Source: Pseudoscleropodium purum
Taxonomy: Eukaryota > Streptophyta > Bryopsida > Hypnales > Brachytheciaceae
Length of the DNA: 64,000 nucleotides
Direction of reading: 5' to 3'
Assembly: GCA_963969395.1 (NCBI GenBank)
Contig: OZ017797.1
Coordinates: 7,502,001-7,566,000 of the forward strand
The notes below the pieces were generated by a model that made no database searches, was not told where the DNA came from, and saw only the letters and a list, made by a program, of their open reading frames with translations. Positions 61,564 to 64,000 of the stretch are shown here, in pieces. Position numbers and translations under genes: made by a program. The stretch's first letter is position 1. Every line of letters begins with the position of its first letter.

Positions 61564-62555
61564 AATAGGAAATTTTGTTAAAATAATGGCATTCTATACA
61601 CCATTTTAGCTCTAAAGTCTACAACTCATATGGAGTTCAAAACACATGAGCTAAATATAAAAGTATCAAATTTGTAGAATACCACCATTTTAATGGAGTT
61701 TTGGTTTAAATCATGGAGATTCTTTCTGAAAATGTGAAAGTAAAGGTTTATTATGAGAGAAAACATCCTTGGACATTTTTTATTTTGCATGTTATTTCTT
61801 ACGATCAAACTCTACTTTCATATTGTCTACATTAAATAGTGAAATTAGGTTGCCTCACACTAATTCCTTGACATTCTATTCTATATAAATAGTATTGTTA
61901 TTGTAAAAGGATCCAATAATGTAAGAGCCATGTGTATTGCACGGGTTGTTGCACTAGTGCATGGCTGAGGTTTAGAGAGTGGCATGCACCTCCATGTGGA
62001 CAAGTAGTGAGTGATTGATGAGGTAAAAAAACCTAATTATTAAAGCAATCCATTTTTACAATTTAGTGTAGTTCCAAACCTCAATTGATTCCATTTAGAT
62101 ACATATGAGATCCTCTTATTGGAAGAAAAGAGGCATGTTATTTTTCATAATGTAGTCTTGTTTTAGCAATATGAATCCCCATATGAATCTCTTCTTACTT
62201 AAATCTTCAATTTAGTATAGTTGACTGAGATCTAATCATTCAAGAATTGAGGCTACGTTTTTAATAACAAGAAAGTAGAGATTTGTTATGAGAAATAAAA
62301 TCTCCAACAATCTTGCACCTCATCTTGCTATTTTGCATTTGAGACTCTAAATACTTTCACATAACCTAATTCATATTGTTTATCAAACCTTGCCATCCTC
62401 TTATTTTCATTGCCACATGCACAATAAATCAGAATTCCATCTTTTGTTCACCTTATGAATTGTTGTTGATATTCAAACTTTGGCAATCATGATTTGATTT
62501 AATTACAAGAGAAGAAGATTGTGGCTAATAATGAATATGTCATTCTACTATACAC

Positions 62556-62662
62556 TGAAACTTTCTTGCCACCCCAGTTTCCCATTAGTTCCTCCCCTCC
62601 TCTCTCAAAAAATTTGTGAGCCATTGATTTTTTTGAAAAAAATGCTTACCCTCAAAATTGAC
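62556..62662 (+). repeat. Dispersed repeat D, copy 2
   Basis: Counterpart of 37206-37312 in the same orientation, differing at only a few positions over about 105 bp, 25 kb away. Confidence 0.8.
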
Positions 62663-62723
62663 GTTGATTTCTCAAAAAATCACAAGATGTTGATCTTGTG
62701 AAGTTTAATCTGAGCCGTTCAAA

Positions 62724-62910
62724 TATAAAATACAAATACTGAATACGAATACGGGTATGGGTACTGGATGTGAGTATTAAATATGTGTACTAAATATGGA
62801 TATTGAATACGGGTATTGGATATGCATACTGAATATGGATACTGAATATGGATATTGAATACGGGTACTGAATATGGATACTGAATATGGATACAGTATT
62901 GGATACGGGA
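62724..62910. repeat. 12-bp minisatellite, GGATACTGAATAT-type units
   Basis: About fifteen degenerate 12-bp units with the alternating forms ATGGATACTGAAT, ACGGGTATTGGAT and ATGTGTACTAAAT. Two higher-order units (GGATACTGAATATGGATA) repeat perfectly. Confidence 0.9.
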
Positions 62911-64000
62911 TCAATTGTCCCATATTGTTTGTCAAGAACTTTGATTCTGAAGATTACAAGAAGGGGTGGGGGTGAGTGGGGGTGGTAAAATAAAAAAATT
63001 TAAATAAAAATTGAGGGGAGGAGTGCATAGTGACACAAAGTGTCACTATACACCTTGAGTGCCTAATAACTACATTTCCACACTTTACTACTCAATAGAC
63101 TATCTAGTACATTGTTATCTATTGTTTACAATAACTCACATGATGGCATTAGAAAAAAATTGAACTCTTTAAATGATCATTTCTCTATTAGCCAAATTTA
63201 CAAATACAACAAAAAGTGAAAAAAATATTTAAAATCATAGCCTATGTGATATTGTGACTATCTTAGGTTCCATGAATCCATGATGTAAAATTGAGATTTT
63301 TTAATCAATATTTTTTATTTTTTTAATTAAAAAATATTTTACTTCATGTATTTGCACAACTAAGTCACATGTCTCAATCCTTTAAACAATTGAAATTTCC
63401 TCTAATGATTGAGTCCATTGAAGACCACTATGACTATACATATTCAATTGCTTTAAAAGAATTCAAAGTCCTATCAAACTTCATGATTTGCTATTCAATT
63501 GGATTCAATTAAGATTTGAAATTTATTGAAATTTATCAATTAAAAGTTAAATTTTGAAATTGTTATAATTTCTTAATATTTTATTGAATTTGTGCCATGT
63601 ATTTACACCAAATTCAACATCAAAAGATAAATATACCAAATTTCAAGCCTATAGAAGTGTCTCATCTAGAGTCTTGTTTAAAATTTATTGAGTCTTCTAA
63701 CTAGAAGATCCTAAGCTTAATTTTGGATACATTTATAGTAAGTACTTCAAAAATTTGTAGTTTATAATTTATACAATATCCAAAAAATGTAATCCTAAAA
63801 ATTCAACTTTGAAAATCAAGAATGTTCTATCAATTGCTAACAAGATTCAAGAAAAATGTGATAGTCAAAATCATGCTTAGATGCTTATTTGCACATTTTT
63901 AGATGTAGTTATCTCAAAACATCTAGCTTGAGGAATTTTTTTACAAATTCACAAAAGAAATGATGAATATTTAATCTACTCTACCTTCCATATTTTGTTC

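Larger units (their letters stand above)
61240..64000. repeat. AT-rich long repeat block 3, running off the window
   Basis: Matches block 2 in order (GGAAGAAAAGAGGCATGTTA; TCAAACCTTGCCATCCT; GGCAATCATGATTTGATTTA; AATGTTCTATCAATTGCTAA) and is cut by the window end. The TTAA fragment, repeat D and the minisatellite sit inside it. Confidence 0.6.

Overview
This window looks like nuclear DNA of a land plant. The evidence is intron-rich genes with GT/AG splice sites and plant-type families: a STRUBBELIG-type receptor kinase, a P-class pentatricopeptide (PPR) protein, a plant NADH/NAD kinase and germin-like proteins. They sit in very AT-rich DNA full of short non-autonomous transposons. The lineage cannot be fixed from sequence alone; a bryophyte, lycophyte or fern is my guess, partly because the PPR gene has six introns. 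All six convincing genes are on the minus strand. No bacterial, CRISPR, rRNA or tRNA feature was recognised.

Layout. 1-11,500 is AT-rich repeat DNA: a cluster of CAGGG-ended MITEs with a second MITE nested in one copy (1.76-3.03 kb), an 84-bp tandem duplication, and a truncated TTAA-flanked element. 11,576-14,898 is a five-exon NAD(H) kinase (325 aa). 15.6-16.1 kb is a long fold-back element. 18,344-26,107 is a fifteen-exon STRUBBELIG-receptor-family kinase (733 aa) whose kinase domain has HRN for HRD and DCG for DFG. 27-32 kb is repeats again. 32,628-36,562 is a seven-exon PPR protein (515 aa). 37-43 kb is repeats, including a complete 920-bp TTAA element and a second fold-back copy. 43-60.3 kb holds three nearly identical two-exon germin-like genes (221 aa each), about 7-8 kb apart. 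Each lies in a duplicated segment reaching about 0.8-1.5 kb upstream of the ATG, and the segments are separated by related AT-rich repeat blocks. 60.3-64 kb is repeats, including a 457-bp TIR element and a minisatellite.

The genes do not form a pathway. The kinase, PPR and receptor genes look like ordinary single-copy housekeeping or developmental genes. The germin-like array is a young, still evolving tandem family. Gene models were built by hand from reading frames and splice signals; every intron phase closes. Repeat borders are visual estimates unless a terminal repeat or target-site duplication is stated.
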